From Mycolicibacterium fortuitum subsp. fortuitum (lineage in GTDB: Bacteria; Actinomycetota; Actinomycetes; Mycobacteriales; Mycobacteriaceae), in contig NZ_AP025518.1 in the NCBI RefSeq assembly GCF_022179545.1, forward strand, positions 4,030,001-4,094,000: 64,000 bases of DNA, written 5' to 3'. Below the pieces are notes generated by a model that made no database searches, had not been told where the DNA came from, and saw only the letters and a program-made list of their open reading frames with translations. Numbering within the stretch: the stretch's first letter is position 1; every line of letters starts with the position of its first letter. Positions 43,756 to 53,212 of this stretch are shown piece by piece. Position numbers and translations under genes: made by a program.

Positions 43756-45056
43756 GACAGACGCCGCTGCGGTACGTCGAGCCCCAGGTGGGATCGCAGT
43801 GTGGTGCCTGCGTATTCGTGGCGGAACAGCCCGCGTTTGCGCAGCACCGGGACCACTTGCTCGACGAAAAGCTCATGCTGACCGGGCAATCCGGAGTCGC
43901 GCAGCACGAACCCGTCGGCGGCACCGGTGGTGAACCACTGCTCGATCTCGTCGGCGATCTGTTCGGGCGTGCCCACCACGGCTGCGCCCCAGCCGTTGAC
44001 CGTGCGGTACAGGAACTCTCGCACCGTCGGGTTACCGTCGGTGGCCAGCAGCCGATAACCGGTCAGCGCGGTCTGGTGGGTCTCGGTGTGCTCCGGGAAG
44101 GCTGATGCCGGAACCGGACCGTCCAGGTCCGCACCGGTGACATCCACATCGACCTCGAGTAGCCAACCGGCCTGGTACTGCGGGCTGAAGTACTCGTATT
44201 CCTGCTGCTGCGCGCGGCGGGCTTCCTCCTCGGTGGAGCCGACCAGATACCGCAGTGACGGCGTAATGAGGGGCGGTCGGGCCCGGCCCAACCGCCGCGC
44301 CTCCTGGTGGATCTGGGCATAGAACTCCTGGGCTCGCGCGCGGTTGCCGTGGCTGGTGAAGATCACCTCGGCGTGCCGGGCCGCGAAACCCCTCCCGGTT
44401 TCCGATGATCCGGCCTGGAAGATCACCGGCTGCCCTTGCGCCGAGCGGGCCGCGCCCAGCGGGCCTGCCACGTCGAAGTAGCGCCCGTGATGGTCGGTAG
44501 GTTGAATCTTGTTGACGTCATTGAAAATCCCCGAGACGCGGTCTTCGACGATCGTGTCCTCACCCCAGCCGTCCCACAGCTTGCGCACCACCTCGAGAGC
44601 CTCCTCGGCGATGCGGTAACGCTCGTCGTGCGCCACCACACCGCGGGCGCTGAAGTTGTCGGCGGCCGCCTGCGCGAAGCTGGTCACCAAATTCCAGCCG
44701 GCCCGGCCGCCACTGAGATGGTCGAGTGAAAGTAATTGCCGGGCAAGGTGATATGGATGCGCCAAGGTCGCCGACCCGGTGACCACCAGCCCGATCCGCT
44801 CGGTGACCGAGGACAGTGCCGCCGTCGCGGTGAGCGGTTCGAAGTCCTCGGTGATCTTGTACGGCCAGGTCGCCGGCGGGCCGTAGTTGAGGCCGTCGGC
44901 GAAGAACAGCGCATCGAACGTGCCGGCCTCGGCGGTCTGCGCATGGCTGATCAGCCGGCGGCGCACCCCGGCGGTGCTGTTGTCGATATCAGGATGCCGC
45001 CACGGCCCGGTTGACCGGGTATTGCCGAAGGCCAGCAGATGAAGCTCTCTGGACAC
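43752..45056 (-). CDS. NtaA/SnaA/DszA-type flavin monooxygenase (copy 1)
   Basis: A 434-residue luciferase-like monooxygenase paralogous to the next gene (HLARQLLSLDHLSGGRAGWNLVTS; SAQGQPVIFQAGSSETGRGFAA). GTG start. First gene of the coupled operon with its paralogue, APC permease, GNAT and DszC-like protein. Two related oxygenases may act on different steps or substrates. Confidence 0.85.
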   Translation of the reverse strand: MSRELHLLAFGNTRSTGPWRHPDIDNSTAGVRRRLISHAQTAEAGTFDALFFADGLNYGPPATWPYKITEDFEPLTATAALSSVTERIGLVVTGSATLAHPYHLARQLLSLDHLSGGRAGWNLVTSFAQAAADNFSARGVVAHDERYRIAEEALEVVRKLWDGWGEDTIVEDRVSGIFNDVNKIQPTDHHGRYFDVAGPLGAARSAQGQPVIFQAGSSETGRGFAARHAEVIFTSHGNRARAQEFYAQIHQEARRLGRARPPLITPSLRYLVGSTEEEARRAQQQEYEYFSPQYQAGWLLEVDVDVTGADLDGPVPASAFPEHTETHQTALTGYRLLATDGNPTVREFLYRTVNGWGAAVVGTPEQIADEIEQWFTTGAADGFVLRDSGLPGQHELFVEQVVPVLRKRGLFRHEYAGTTLRSHLGLDVPQRRLS

Positions 45057-45128
45057 TCCGGCGACACTACGATCGGCACCGCCTCACGACGAGGGTTGCG
45101 CTCAGCGCGAAGCAATCCCGAGCGCCGG

Positions 45129-47003
45129 CTACTTCTTGGGCTTGTCGGCGGCCGCGTCGGTGGACAGGGCCGCGACGAACGCCTCCTGAGGAACATCCAC
45201 GCGACCGATGGTCTTCATGCGCTTCTTGCCCTCCTTCTGCTTCTCCAGCAGCTTGCGCTTACGGGTGATGTCGCCGCCGTAGCACTTGGACAGGACGTCC
45301 TTGCGGATCGCCCGAATATTCTCGCGGGCAATGATTTTCGACCCGATCGCGGCCTGTACCGGCACCTCGAACTGCTGGCGCGGGATGAGCTCCTTGAGCT
45401 TGGTGGTCATCTTGTTGCCGTAGGCCGACGCCGAATCCTTGTGCACGATCGCGCTGAACGCGTCCACGGCCTCACCCTGCAGCAGGATGTCGACCTTGAC
45501 CAGATCGGCCATCTGCTCGCCGGCCTCCTCGTAGTCGAGGCTGGCGTAGCCGCGGGTGCGGGACTTCAGCGAGTCGAAGAAGTCGAAGATGATCTCGCCC
45601 AACGGCATGGTGTAGCGCAGCTCGACCCGCTCGGGCGAGAGGTAGTCCATGCCACCGAGCTCGCCGCGCCGCGATTGACACAGCTCCATGATGGTGCCGA
45701 TGAACTCGCTGGGCGCGATGACGGTGGTCTTGACCACCGGCTCGTAGACCTCCCGGACCTTGCCCTCTGGCCAGTCCGATGGGTTGGTCACGACGATTTC
45801 CGTTCCGTCGTCCTTGATCACCCGGTAGACCACGTTGGGCGAGGTGGAGATCAGGTCCAGGTTGAACTCGCGTTCCAGGCGTTCGCGGGTGATCTCCATG
45901 TGCAGTAGCCCGAGGAAGCCGCAGCGGAAGCCGAAGCCCAGTGCTACCGAGGTCTCCGGCTCGTAGGTCAGCGCGGCGTCGTTGAGCTGAAGCTTGTCCA
46001 GTGCGTCGCGCAGATCCGGGTAGTCCGAGCCGTCGACCGGGTACAGCCCCGAGTACACCATCGGCTTGGGTTCGCGGTAGCCGGTCAGTGCCTCGGTGGC
46101 GCCCTTGCGTGCTGTGGTCACGGTGTCGCCGACCTTGGACTGGCGGACGTCCTTCACACCCGTGATGAGGTAACCCACCTCGCCGACACCGAGGCCCTCG
46201 CTGGCCTTCGGCTCGGGCGAGACGATACCGACCTCGAGCAGTTCGTGGGTGGCGCCAGTGGACATCATCGCGATGCGCTCGCGCGGGGTGATCTTGCCGT
46301 CGACGACACGCACATAGGTGACCACACCGCGGTAGATGTCATAGACCGAGTCGAAGATCATCGCGCGGGCGGGAGCGTCGGCATCGCCCGTCGGCGCAGG
46401 CACCTGCCGCACCACCTCGTCGAGCAGCTCGGCGACCCCCTCGCCGGTCTTGCCGGACACCCGCAGCACGTCGGACGGCTCGCAACCGATGATGTGCGCG
46501 AGCTCACCGGCGTAACGCTCCGGGTCCGCGGCAGGCAAATCGATCTTGTTGAGCACCGGGATGATCGTGAGATCCCGGTCGAGCGCCAGGTACAGGTTGG
46601 CCAAAGTCTGCGCCTCGATGCCCTGGGCGGCGTCAACCAGCAACACCGCCCCCTCGCACGCCTCCAGGGCGCGGGACACCTCGTAGGTGAAGTCGACGTG
46701 GCCGGGGGTGTCGATCAGGTGCAGGACGAACTCTTCGTCGTTGACCTTCCAAGGCAGCCGGACATTCTGTGCCTTGATGGTGATGCCGCGCTCACGCTCG
46801 ATGTCCATGCGGTCCAGATACTGCGCACGCATCGACCGGTCGTCGACGACGCCGGTGAGCTGCAGCATCCGGTCCGCCAGCGTCGATTTGCCGTGGTCGA
46901 TGTGGGCGATGATGCAGAAGTTCCTGATCTGCGCCGGCGCAGTGAACGTCTTGTCGGCGAAGCTGCTGATGGGAATCTCCTGGTGAGCGTGGGTGTCCAG
47001 CAC
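45129..47003 (-). CDS. lepA: Elongation factor 4 (LepA)
   Basis: A 624-residue translational GTPase that back-translocates or remodels ribosomes. G1 is [10 protein letters not shown]3 DTPGHVDF, G4 NKIDLP, and the LepA-specific C-terminal domain ends with [17 protein letters not shown]. The start is GTG 47003 (VLDTHAHQE), eight bases after GGAGGGG; longer frames upstream lack support. Confidence 0.96.
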   Translation of the reverse strand: MLDTHAHQEIPISSFADKTFTAPAQIRNFCIIAHIDHGKSTLADRMLQLTGVVDDRSMRAQYLDRMDIERERGITIKAQNVRLPWKVNDEEFVLHLIDTPGHVDFTYEVSRALEACEGAVLLVDAAQGIEAQTLANLYLALDRDLTIIPVLNKIDLPAADPERYAGELAHIIGCEPSDVLRVSGKTGEGVAELLDEVVRQVPAPTGDADAPARAMIFDSVYDIYRGVVTYVRVVDGKITPRERIAMMSTGATHELLEVGIVSPEPKASEGLGVGEVGYLITGVKDVRQSKVGDTVTTARKGATEALTGYREPKPMVYSGLYPVDGSDYPDLRDALDKLQLNDAALTYEPETSVALGFGFRCGFLGLLHMEITRERLEREFNLDLISTSPNVVYRVIKDDGTEIVVTNPSDWPEGKVREVYEPVVKTTVIAPSEFIGTIMELCQSRRGELGGMDYLSPERVELRYTMPLGEIIFDFFDSLKSRTRGYASLDYEEAGEQMADLVKVDILLQGEAVDAFSAIVHKDSASAYGNKMTTKLKELIPRQQFEVPVQAAIGSKIIARENIRAIRKDVLSKCYGGDITRKRKLLEKQKEGKKRMKTIGRVDVPQEAFVAALSTDAAADKPKK

Positions 47004-47069
47004 GTGCTGTGCCCCTCCAGGGTATCGAGCAAGCACCGTCACAACACAATCGCCAGGGGCTACTCGCTT

Positions 47070-47717
47070 ATGCTCGACATCATGGCGTCGCAGTGGAAGG
47101 CGTTCCAGCAGGTCCTCAAGGGCGTCATGGATGGTGCCGAGAACCTGGTGTTCAACGAGGCTCCCAAATTCGTGCGCCAGCTTCAGACCACCGACAACGT
47201 GCCGCGGACGGTGCAACACGGCATCCAACAGGGTCTTCAGCAGGGCCTCAGGCTGGGACTCGGCGTGCTCGCCGGGGCGGCTGCCCCGCCACCTCAGGCG
47301 ATCACCGCGGGACGGCCCGTGTCCAAGCACAGCGTGCCCACTGCGCACCGGGCCCGCAAAGTCGTCTACGCGCCGGACCTCGACGGGCAGGCCGATCCGG
47401 GCGAGATCGTCTGGACCTGGGTGGCGTACGAGGATGACCCGACGCGGGGCAAGGACCGTCCGGTGCTGGTGGTGGGTCGGGATCAGCGCACGCTGCTCGG
47501 GCTGATGCTGTCCAGCCAGGACCACCACCGGGACGATCCGGACTGGGTCGCGATCGGTGTCGGCACCTGGGACTACGACGGCAGGCCGAGTTGGGTGCGG
47601 CTCGACCGCGTGCTCGACGTCCCTGAGGAAGGCATCCGGCGTGAGGGCGCCATCCTCGACCGCCAGCGGTTCGAATCGGTCGCCATCCGGTTGCGCGCCG
47701 AGTACTCCTGGAGCTAG
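47070..47717 (+). CDS. PemK/MazF-like protein next to lepA
   Basis: About 215 residues. The N-terminal 95 residues are a helical linker, followed by a PemK/MazF-like barrel ([29 protein letters not shown]...). It has no antitoxin gene next to it and its N-terminal extension is unusual for a toxin, so it may be a housekeeping relative. The same gene follows lepA in M. tuberculosis (Rv2405). AGGGG precedes ATG 47070; ATG 47082 is an alternative. Confidence 0.75.
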   Translation: MLDIMASQWKAFQQVLKGVMDGAENLVFNEAPKFVRQLQTTDNVPRTVQHGIQQGLQQGLRLGLGVLAGAAAPPPQAITAGRPVSKHSVPTAHRARKVVYAPDLDGQADPGEIVWTWVAYEDDPTRGKDRPVLVVGRDQRTLLGLMLSSQDHHRDDPDWVAIGVGTWDYDGRPSWVRLDRVLDVPEEGIRREGAILDRQRFESVAIRLRAEYSWS

Positions 47718-48484
47718 CCCGACGGATCGGTACCGCGGGTGAACCGGACGTACGCTCCGGCATCGTCGACGGTGATCTCGCAGCGCACCCCGTACACGTC
47801 GGCCACCAGGTCTTCGGTGAGCACTTCCAGCGGACTGCCCGCGGCCATCACCCTGCCTCGCGACAGGATCACCAAATGATCGCAGAACATCGCTGCGAGG
47901 TTGAGGTCGTGCAGGGCCACGATGCTGGTGATGTCGAGTGCGCGGATCAGCGCCAGGATCTCCAGTTGATGGGCGATGTCGAGGTGATTGGTCGGCTCGT
48001 CCAGCAGTAACTCGCTGGGCTCCTGCGCGAGGGCCCTGGCGATCTGCACGCGCTGACGTTCACCGCCCGAAAGCGTGTGCCACAGACGGTCGGCCATGCC
48101 GTCCAGGCCTGTGGCCGTCAGTGCGGCCGCCACCGCGGCTCTGTCGTCACCACTGCCGCCGAACACCGAACTGTGCGGGATGCGCCCGAGCCGAACCACG
48201 TCGCGCACGGCGATGTCCAACTCGGTATCGGCGTGCTGGCCGACCATCGCCACCCGACGTGCCACCGCGCGTCGCGACATCTTGTGCAGATCACGACCGT
48301 CGAGTTGCACGGCGCCGGAGTCTGGCCGGTCGACGCCTGCCAGCAGACGCAACAGCGAGGACTTGCCGGATCCGTTGGGGCCCAACAGGCCGACCGTGCT
48401 TCCCGGAGCGGGATCAACCGTCACACCGTTGAGCACGAGGCGGCCGGATCTGCTCCACCGCACCGCGTCCGCTCTCAACGTCAT
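47714..48484 (-). CDS. btuD: Cobalamin ABC transporter ATPase, BtuD-like
   Basis: A 256-residue ATPase of the FecE/BtuD group with Walker [10 protein letters not shown], signature [15 protein letters not shown] and Walker [12 protein letters not shown]. Proteins of this group energise import of iron siderophores, heme or cobalamin. The cobalamin riboswitch at the head of the operon decides for vitamin B12 or a cobinamide. Four-base overlap with the permease gene. Confidence 0.85.
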   Translation of the reverse strand: MTLRADAVRWSRSGRLVLNGVTVDPAPGSTVGLLGPNGSGKSSLLRLLAGVDRPDSGAVQLDGRDLHKMSRRAVARRVAMVGQHADTELDIAVRDVVRLGRIPHSSVFGGSGDDRAAVAAALTATGLDGMADRLWHTLSGGERQRVQIARALAQEPSELLLDEPTNHLDIAHQLEILALIRALDITSIVALHDLNLAAMFCDHLVILSRGRVMAAGSPLEVLTEDLVADVYGVRCEITVDDAGAYVRFTRGTDPSG

Positions 48485-49506
48485 CGATCAACCCTCTTAC
48501 GGCGCAACAAGATCAACGCGAAGGCGGGCACCCCCAGCAGCGCGGTGACCACCCCGGTGGGCAACTCCTGGGGCGCGAACACCGTGCGGGCCAAGGTATC
48601 CACCCAGACCATGAAGACCGCACCCAGGATTGCCGTCGTGGGCAGTAGACGACGATGCCCGGGACCGACGACGAACCGCGCGGCGTGCGGCAACACCAGC
48701 CCGACGAACCCGATCGCCCCGGCCGCACTCACCAGGGCCGAGGTCACCAGAGCCGTGATCACCAGCAACACCACGCGGGCCCGATTCACCGAGACTCCCA
48801 AAGTCGCTGCGGCATCCTGGCCGAACGCGAAAGCGTCCAGGGTGCGCGCCATGGCCAGACACACCACCAACCCGGTACCGACGACGGCCGCACAGATGAG
48901 CACATCCGACCAGGACACCCCGGCAAGCGAACCGAGCAGCCAGAAGAGCACTCCCCTGGTCTGCTCGGCGTCGGCCGAGGACAACACGATGAACGATGTC
49001 AACGCCGAGAACAGTTGGGTACCGGCCACCCCGGCGAGCACCACCCGGTCTGTCCCGCCGCCGGCGGCGTAGGCGAGCAGCAGCACCACGGCGAACGACA
49101 CCACCGCTCCGATGAAGGCACCGCCGGACAGACTCAGCGTGCCCGCTCCCACTCCGAGCACCGCGACCAGAACCGCGCCAGTCGAGGCACCCGAGGACAC
49201 CCCGAGCACGAAGGGGTCGGCCAACGGATTGCGCAGCAGCGACTGCAGAATCGCCCCGCACAGCGCCAGCCCGGCACCGCTCAGGGCGGCCAGCACCACC
49301 CTCGGCAATCTCAGCTGCCAGACGATGCTGTCCTGTAATCGCGTCGCCCCTGAAGACCCTGCGCCCAGACGGTCACCGACGATGCGGTACACGTCGCCCA
49401 CCGACAACGCGGCCGGGCCGATGGTGATGGCCACCGCCGCCGAGAACACCAGCAGGACCAGGCCGGCAACCCACAGACCGCCCACCCATCCGGTGCGTAC
49501 GCTCAC
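48481..49506 (-). CDS. btuC: Cobalamin ABC transporter permease, BtuC-like (FecCD)
   Basis: A 341-residue FecCD-type permease with about ten membrane segments and the hallmark stretches QSLLRNPLADPFVLGVSSGAS and AGAIGFVGLVLPHAAR. GTG start overlaps the stop of the second binding-protein gene. Confidence 0.85.
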   Translation of the reverse strand: MSVRTGWVGGLWVAGLVLLVFSAAVAITIGPAALSVGDVYRIVGDRLGAGSSGATRLQDSIVWQLRLPRVVLAALSGAGLALCGAILQSLLRNPLADPFVLGVSSGASTGAVLVAVLGVGAGTLSLSGGAFIGAVVSFAVVLLLAYAAGGGTDRVVLAGVAGTQLFSALTSFIVLSSADAEQTRGVLFWLLGSLAGVSWSDVLICAAVVGTGLVVCLAMARTLDAFAFGQDAAATLGVSVNRARVVLLVITALVTSALVSAAGAIGFVGLVLPHAARFVVGPGHRRLLPTTAILGAVFMVWVDTLARTVFAPQELPTGVVTALLGVPAFALILLRRKRVDR

Positions 49507-50522
49507 CGGGGCGAACCCAGACCGAGCTCGGCCAGGCCCCGGGCCACCTTCTCGGCGCCGTCCACGGTGCGGATCGACGGGTTGAGATCGGCTCCGTTGA
49601 CCACGATGTAACGACGGTGGCGGACGGCGGTCAGCCCGCGGGTCAGCGGATCCGATTCCAGGAAACGGACTTTCGTCTCCAGTGCGTCACCGTCGATCGT
49701 GCGGCGGCTCAGGTCGCCCAGCACCAGCACGTCGGGGTCGCGGTCGGCCACACTCTCCCAACTCACCTGCGGCCATTCGTCGGTGGTGTCGGCGAAGACG
49801 TTGCGCGCCCCGACGGCCCCGGCGATCACCCCGGGTGATCCGCAGCAGCCGGCGAAGTAGGGCGCGCGAACGTCGGAGAACCAGAACGCCATGTCGACGC
49901 CCGCGGGAGCCGCGGCAACCGAGTCCATCCGCGCACGCAGCTCGGCGACGAGCCGGTCGCCGCGATCGGCAACACCGAATATTGTTGCCAGGTCGCGAAT
50001 CTCGGCGTATATCGCCTCCATGGTGAACGGAGTGGTGCGTGCACCGTCGCCGTTCACCGACGTCTTGCCGTCACAGTCGCTGGGTGCCAGATACGTCGGG
50101 ACGCCCAGATGTTCGAACTGGTCGCGATCGGCGACTCCCCCCGGCCCGAGGGTTCCGCCGAACGAGGCCGTCACCAGATCGGGCCCGGCGTCGAGCACCG
50201 TCTCCAGCGACGGCTTGTTCACGGCCAGACGCGGCACCCGGGCGTTGTCGACGGCCAGGTCGGATCGGACAGGGTCGGTCCAGGTGGCGGTGCCGGCCAT
50301 CCGGTCCGCCAGGCCCAGCGAGAGCAGGATCTCGGTGGAGCTCTGGTTGAGCGAGACCGCGCGCTGCGGCGGTGCATCGATCACCACCTGCCTGCCGCAA
50401 TTCTCCAGGGTCAGTGGATATCCCGGTCCGGCGGCGGGGACCTCGGTCGGACCGGTCTGAGCACACCCCGCCAGCAGCATCGCGGTCACCGCACCCGCGA
50501 TCAGCCGGGCCGCTGCGTTCAC
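49503..50522 (-). CDS. BtuF-like substrate-binding lipoprotein (second copy)
   Basis: A 339-residue binding protein with lipobox LLAGC and the helical-backbone (class III) fold of BtuF/FhuD (PQRAVSLNQSSTEILLSLGLADRMAGTATW). Paralogous to the upstream gene: shared stretches include WPQVSWESVADRDPDVLVLGDL. GTG start overlapping the previous stop. Confidence 0.83.
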   Translation of the reverse strand: MNAAARLIAGAVTAMLLAGCAQTGPTEVPAAGPGYPLTLENCGRQVVIDAPPQRAVSLNQSSTEILLSLGLADRMAGTATWTDPVRSDLAVDNARVPRLAVNKPSLETVLDAGPDLVTASFGGTLGPGGVADRDQFEHLGVPTYLAPSDCDGKTSVNGDGARTTPFTMEAIYAEIRDLATIFGVADRGDRLVAELRARMDSVAAAPAGVDMAFWFSDVRAPYFAGCCGSPGVIAGAVGARNVFADTTDEWPQVSWESVADRDPDVLVLGDLSRRTIDGDALETKVRFLESDPLTRGLTAVRHRRYIVVNGADLNPSIRTVDGAEKVARGLAELGLGSPR

Positions 50523-51556
50523 TGCGCCAGACCGAAAGTCCGGAAACCGGCGGCCAGCTTCTCCAAGGCGTCGATCTCGCGAATGCCCGGATCAAGTTCG
50601 GACCCGGTCAGCACGACATAGCGTTTCTGCCGCACCGCCGTCATGTTCCGGGTGACCGGATTCGATTCCAGGAACTTCACTTTGGTCTCCAGGGAATCGC
50701 CGTCGATGCGCCTGCGGTTGAGATCGGCCAGTACCAGGACATCGGGGTCACGGTCGGCCAGCGACTCCCAGCTGACCTCCGGCCAGTCTTCGCGGGTATC
50801 GGAGAAGACATTGGTGACACCGAGCTGGGTGGCGTACAAGCCCGGCGCTGAGCAACATCCGGCCAGATACGGCGTGCGCAGTCCCGAAAACCAGAATGCG
50901 ACCGTGGTATCGGACCCCCTGATCGACGGCGTTTCGTCCAATCGCCTGGTCAGACGGGCGATCAGTTCCTGACCACGTTGCTGCACATCGAAAATCTGTG
51001 CCAGCTCCGCGATTTCGCGAAACAGCACGTCCAGTGTCAGTGGGTCGGAACGGGTGACGGTCTCTCCGTTCACGTCCGCTCCGTGGCACACCGAAGGTGA
51101 TTGATACGTCGGGATACCCAGTTGGGCGAACCTTGGGCGGTCGGCAACCACCGCGGGCGTGAAGGTGTGCGCGCTGGCCGAAGTCACCAGGTCCGGCTCG
51201 ACACCGAGCACGACTTCCAGTCCCGGGTCGTTGTCCGCGAGCCGGGGCACATCGGCGTTGTCGTCAGCGAGCTCAGGAAGTACCGGGTCGAACCAGGTCG
51301 AGGTACCGACCATCCGGTCGGCGAGCCCGAGGGCCAACAGGATTTCCGTCGAAGCCTGATACAGCGACACCGCACGCTGCGGGGGCCCGTCGAACGTCAC
51401 CGTCACACCACAGTTCTCGATCGTGAGCGGATAGCTGGTCGGGCCTGCACCCTGCAGACGCCCGGGCTCACCGGCGGCGGGATCTGAATGTCCACACGCC
51501 ACCATGAGCGGCAACGCCACGGCCAGCAGAGACAACAGTGCGGTGGATGCACGCAC
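50519..51556 (-). CDS. BtuF-like substrate-binding lipoprotein (first copy)
   Basis: A 345-residue lipoprotein (lipobox LMVAC) of the same class III fold (PQRAVSLYQASTEILLALGLADRM). The GTG at 51556 is chosen because AGGAAG lies eight bases upstream; an earlier ATG (51646) falls inside the riboswitch and cannot be the natural start. First gene of the four-gene importer operon. Confidence 0.84.
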   Translation of the reverse strand: MRASTALLSLLAVALPLMVACGHSDPAAGEPGRLQGAGPTSYPLTIENCGVTVTFDGPPQRAVSLYQASTEILLALGLADRMVGTSTWFDPVLPELADDNADVPRLADNDPGLEVVLGVEPDLVTSASAHTFTPAVVADRPRFAQLGIPTYQSPSVCHGADVNGETVTRSDPLTLDVLFREIAELAQIFDVQQRGQELIARLTRRLDETPSIRGSDTTVAFWFSGLRTPYLAGCCSAPGLYATQLGVTNVFSDTREDWPEVSWESLADRDPDVLVLADLNRRRIDGDSLETKVKFLESNPVTRNMTAVRQKRYVVLTGSELDPGIREIDALEKLAAGFRTFGLAQ

Positions 51557-51608
51557 GGCCAAACTTCCTTTGATCCAGGGCCCAGTCGCGGAGCCGTCAA
51601 CGGTCATT

Positions 51609-51710
51609 GCCTGCCACAGGTGATCGGACTCGAGGCGCTGCCTCATACCGTTGCGCGTCAGTTCCGGCCTTGCACCGGATTCCCCTGTTGGTCGGCCTTC
51701 GCACTGTAAC
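51609..51710 (-). ncRNA. Cobalamin riboswitch
   Basis: Read on the minus strand, the region has the conserved cobalamin aptamer core: GGGAATCCGGTGCAAGGCC, then GGAACTGACGCGCAACGGT, and the B12 box as GAGTCCGATCACCTG. It ends about 50 bases before the binding-protein GTG. TACAGT just upstream (51714-51709) is a fair -10 element. Cobalamin binding would turn the importer operon off. Confidence 0.85.
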
Positions 51711-51789
51711 AGTCACAATGTCGGCGATCGGCCCCTCGCAGCGGGGCAAGCCGATGCATTAAATCGGCGTGAGCGGGCACTCCTAGCTC

Positions 51790-52038
51790 ATGACCGCGCT
51801 ACCACCCGACCCCGACCCGGCCGAGACACCCGATCTGGAACCCGGCGGTGGCGTCGCTCCCGGTGCCACGCCACCGGACTCGGCGCAAACCTCGGGACTC
51901 GGCGAACCAGCCCCGCGGCCCAGGCACAGGTACAGCCCCACATCGGTGGCCGCGATCATCGGACTCGTGCTGTTGATCGCGGTGTTCGTCGCGGTCGGGG
52001 TGTTGCTGATCATGAGGATGTCCGGCGTTTTCAATTAG
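51790..52038 (+). CDS. Small membrane protein, DUF6480-like
   Basis: An 82-residue protein: a Pro/Asp-rich N-terminal half, then one membrane helix (VAAIIGLVLLIAVFVAVGVLLIM). It resembles a short actinobacterial family of unknown function. It is divergent from the cobalamin operon. Confidence 0.7.
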   Translation: MTALPPDPDPAETPDLEPGGGVAPGATPPDSAQTSGLGEPAPRPRHRYSPTSVAAIIGLVLLIAVFVAVGVLLIMRMSGVFN

Positions 52039-52059
52039 CCAGACTGCCGGCCGATCTGC

Positions 52060-52668
52060 CTACCGCGGCCGGCGCCACATCGCGGTCATGATCGGCCCAC
52101 CATCGGGCAGCACGATCTCGCCGGTGACCTCGAACCCGAACCGCATGTAGTACGGGACGTTGTGGGGATTGCTCGATTCCAGATATGCCGGTGCGTGTTC
52201 GGCGTCCACCCGCTCCAGCCGGGACTGCATCAGGGCATGGCCGAAACCACCGCCGCGCACAGTCGGATCACTGCCGATCACCGCCAGATACCAGTGCGGT
52301 TCCTCCGGATGATGCTGCTTCATGAGCTCGACCACCTGCTGGCCTCGCCTCAGGTCGCGGCCGAATGCCAGCACCATCGTGGGCAGCATCCGAAGCTCTT
52401 CGCGTGGGGTCTGTTTCCAGCGGCCCGGCCCGTCCCACAACGCTGCCGCGCCGATCTCGCCGTCCCGCGCGGCCACCTCGGCACCACCACCGGCAAGGAA
52501 ATGATGACGTGTGATGGCGGCGAACAGACGGGGCAGGCCCTTGGCGCGACGGGTCTCATCGGCCAGGATCCACGACATCACCGGATCGTTGTGGAAGGCC
52601 CGGCCCAGGACCGCGGCCAGCCGTTTCACGTCAGACTTGCTCGGGGAACAGATATCGACAGTGGCCAC
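52060..52668 (-). CDS. GNAT family N-acetyltransferase
   Basis: A 202-residue acetyltransferase with the acetyl-CoA loop DPTVRGGGFGHALMQ and the C-terminal NVPYYMRFGFEV strand. It opens MATVDICSPSKSDVKRLAAVLGRAFHNDPVM, a common actinobacterial form. Substrate unknown. GTG start, nine bases after the CBS protein gene. Confidence 0.8.
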   Translation of the reverse strand: MATVDICSPSKSDVKRLAAVLGRAFHNDPVMSWILADETRRAKGLPRLFAAITRHHFLAGGGAEVAARDGEIGAAALWDGPGRWKQTPREELRMLPTMVLAFGRDLRRGQQVVELMKQHHPEEPHWYLAVIGSDPTVRGGGFGHALMQSRLERVDAEHAPAYLESSNPHNVPYYMRFGFEVTGEIVLPDGGPIMTAMWRRPR

Positions 52669-52676
52669 CCGCGCGA

Positions 52677-53108
52677 TCAGCGCCCCTGGGTGATGTAGGC
52701 CTGCAGTTGTTCCTGCTCGGCCTCGAGTTCTTCCATCCGGGTCTTGACGATGTCCCCGATGCTGACGATGCCGGCCAGCCTGCCCCGGTCGAGCACCGGG
52801 ATGTGACGCACCCGGTTCTCGGTCATCAGGGCGCTGAGGTGATCGACGGTGTCGCGTGGTGTGCAGGTCGCCACCACCGTGGTCATGATCTCCGACACGG
52901 GCTGGGCCAACAGGCTGCTGCCACGTTCGTGCAGTTTGCGCACCACATCGCGTTCCGAGACGATGCCGGCCAGACCTTCGGGCCCCATCACGACCATTGC
53001 CCCGATGTTCAACTCGGTCAGGCCCGCCAACAGCTCGGTGACCGTGGTCTCGGGCGAGATCGTCACCACCGCCGTGCCCTTGTTTTTCAGCACGTCCGCG
53101 ATTCGCAT
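52677..53108 (-). CDS. CBS-domain pair protein
   Basis: A 143-residue protein made of two CBS domains ([19 protein letters not shown]... and [19 protein letters not shown]), which bind adenine nucleotides and regulate partners. ATG 53108 follows GGAGG by six bases. A longer frame upstream is rejected for lack of a ribosome site. Partner unknown. Confidence 0.85.
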   Translation of the reverse strand: MRIADVLKNKGTAVVTISPETTVTELLAGLTELNIGAMVVMGPEGLAGIVSERDVVRKLHERGSSLLAQPVSEIMTTVVATCTPRDTVDHLSALMTENRVRHIPVLDRGRLAGIVSIGDIVKTRMEELEAEQEQLQAYITQGR

Positions 53109-53212
53109 CGCCAGCCTCCGATCATGAGCCACCTCACACAAGGCTAAGACGGTGGTCGCCAGGAAGAAAGAAGCCACGCCTGTTTGGGCGGGAACGGAGT
53201 AGGAATGGGGCC

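Noticed and set aside
45129..47528. A 799-codon lepA frame
   Set aside because: The region beyond 47003 is antisense to the PemK-like gene. GTG 47003 with GGAGGGG gives the normal LepA length.
47714..51556. Reading the ABC operon as a ferric-siderophore importer of the mycobactin locus
   Set aside because: No iron box was found, the operon is 27 kb from mbtI, and a cobalamin riboswitch precedes it.
50519..51646. ATG 51646 as start of the first BtuF-like gene
   Set aside because: It lies inside the cobalamin aptamer; the protein would lack a clean lipoprotein signal. GTG 51556 gives a proper signal peptide and ribosome site.
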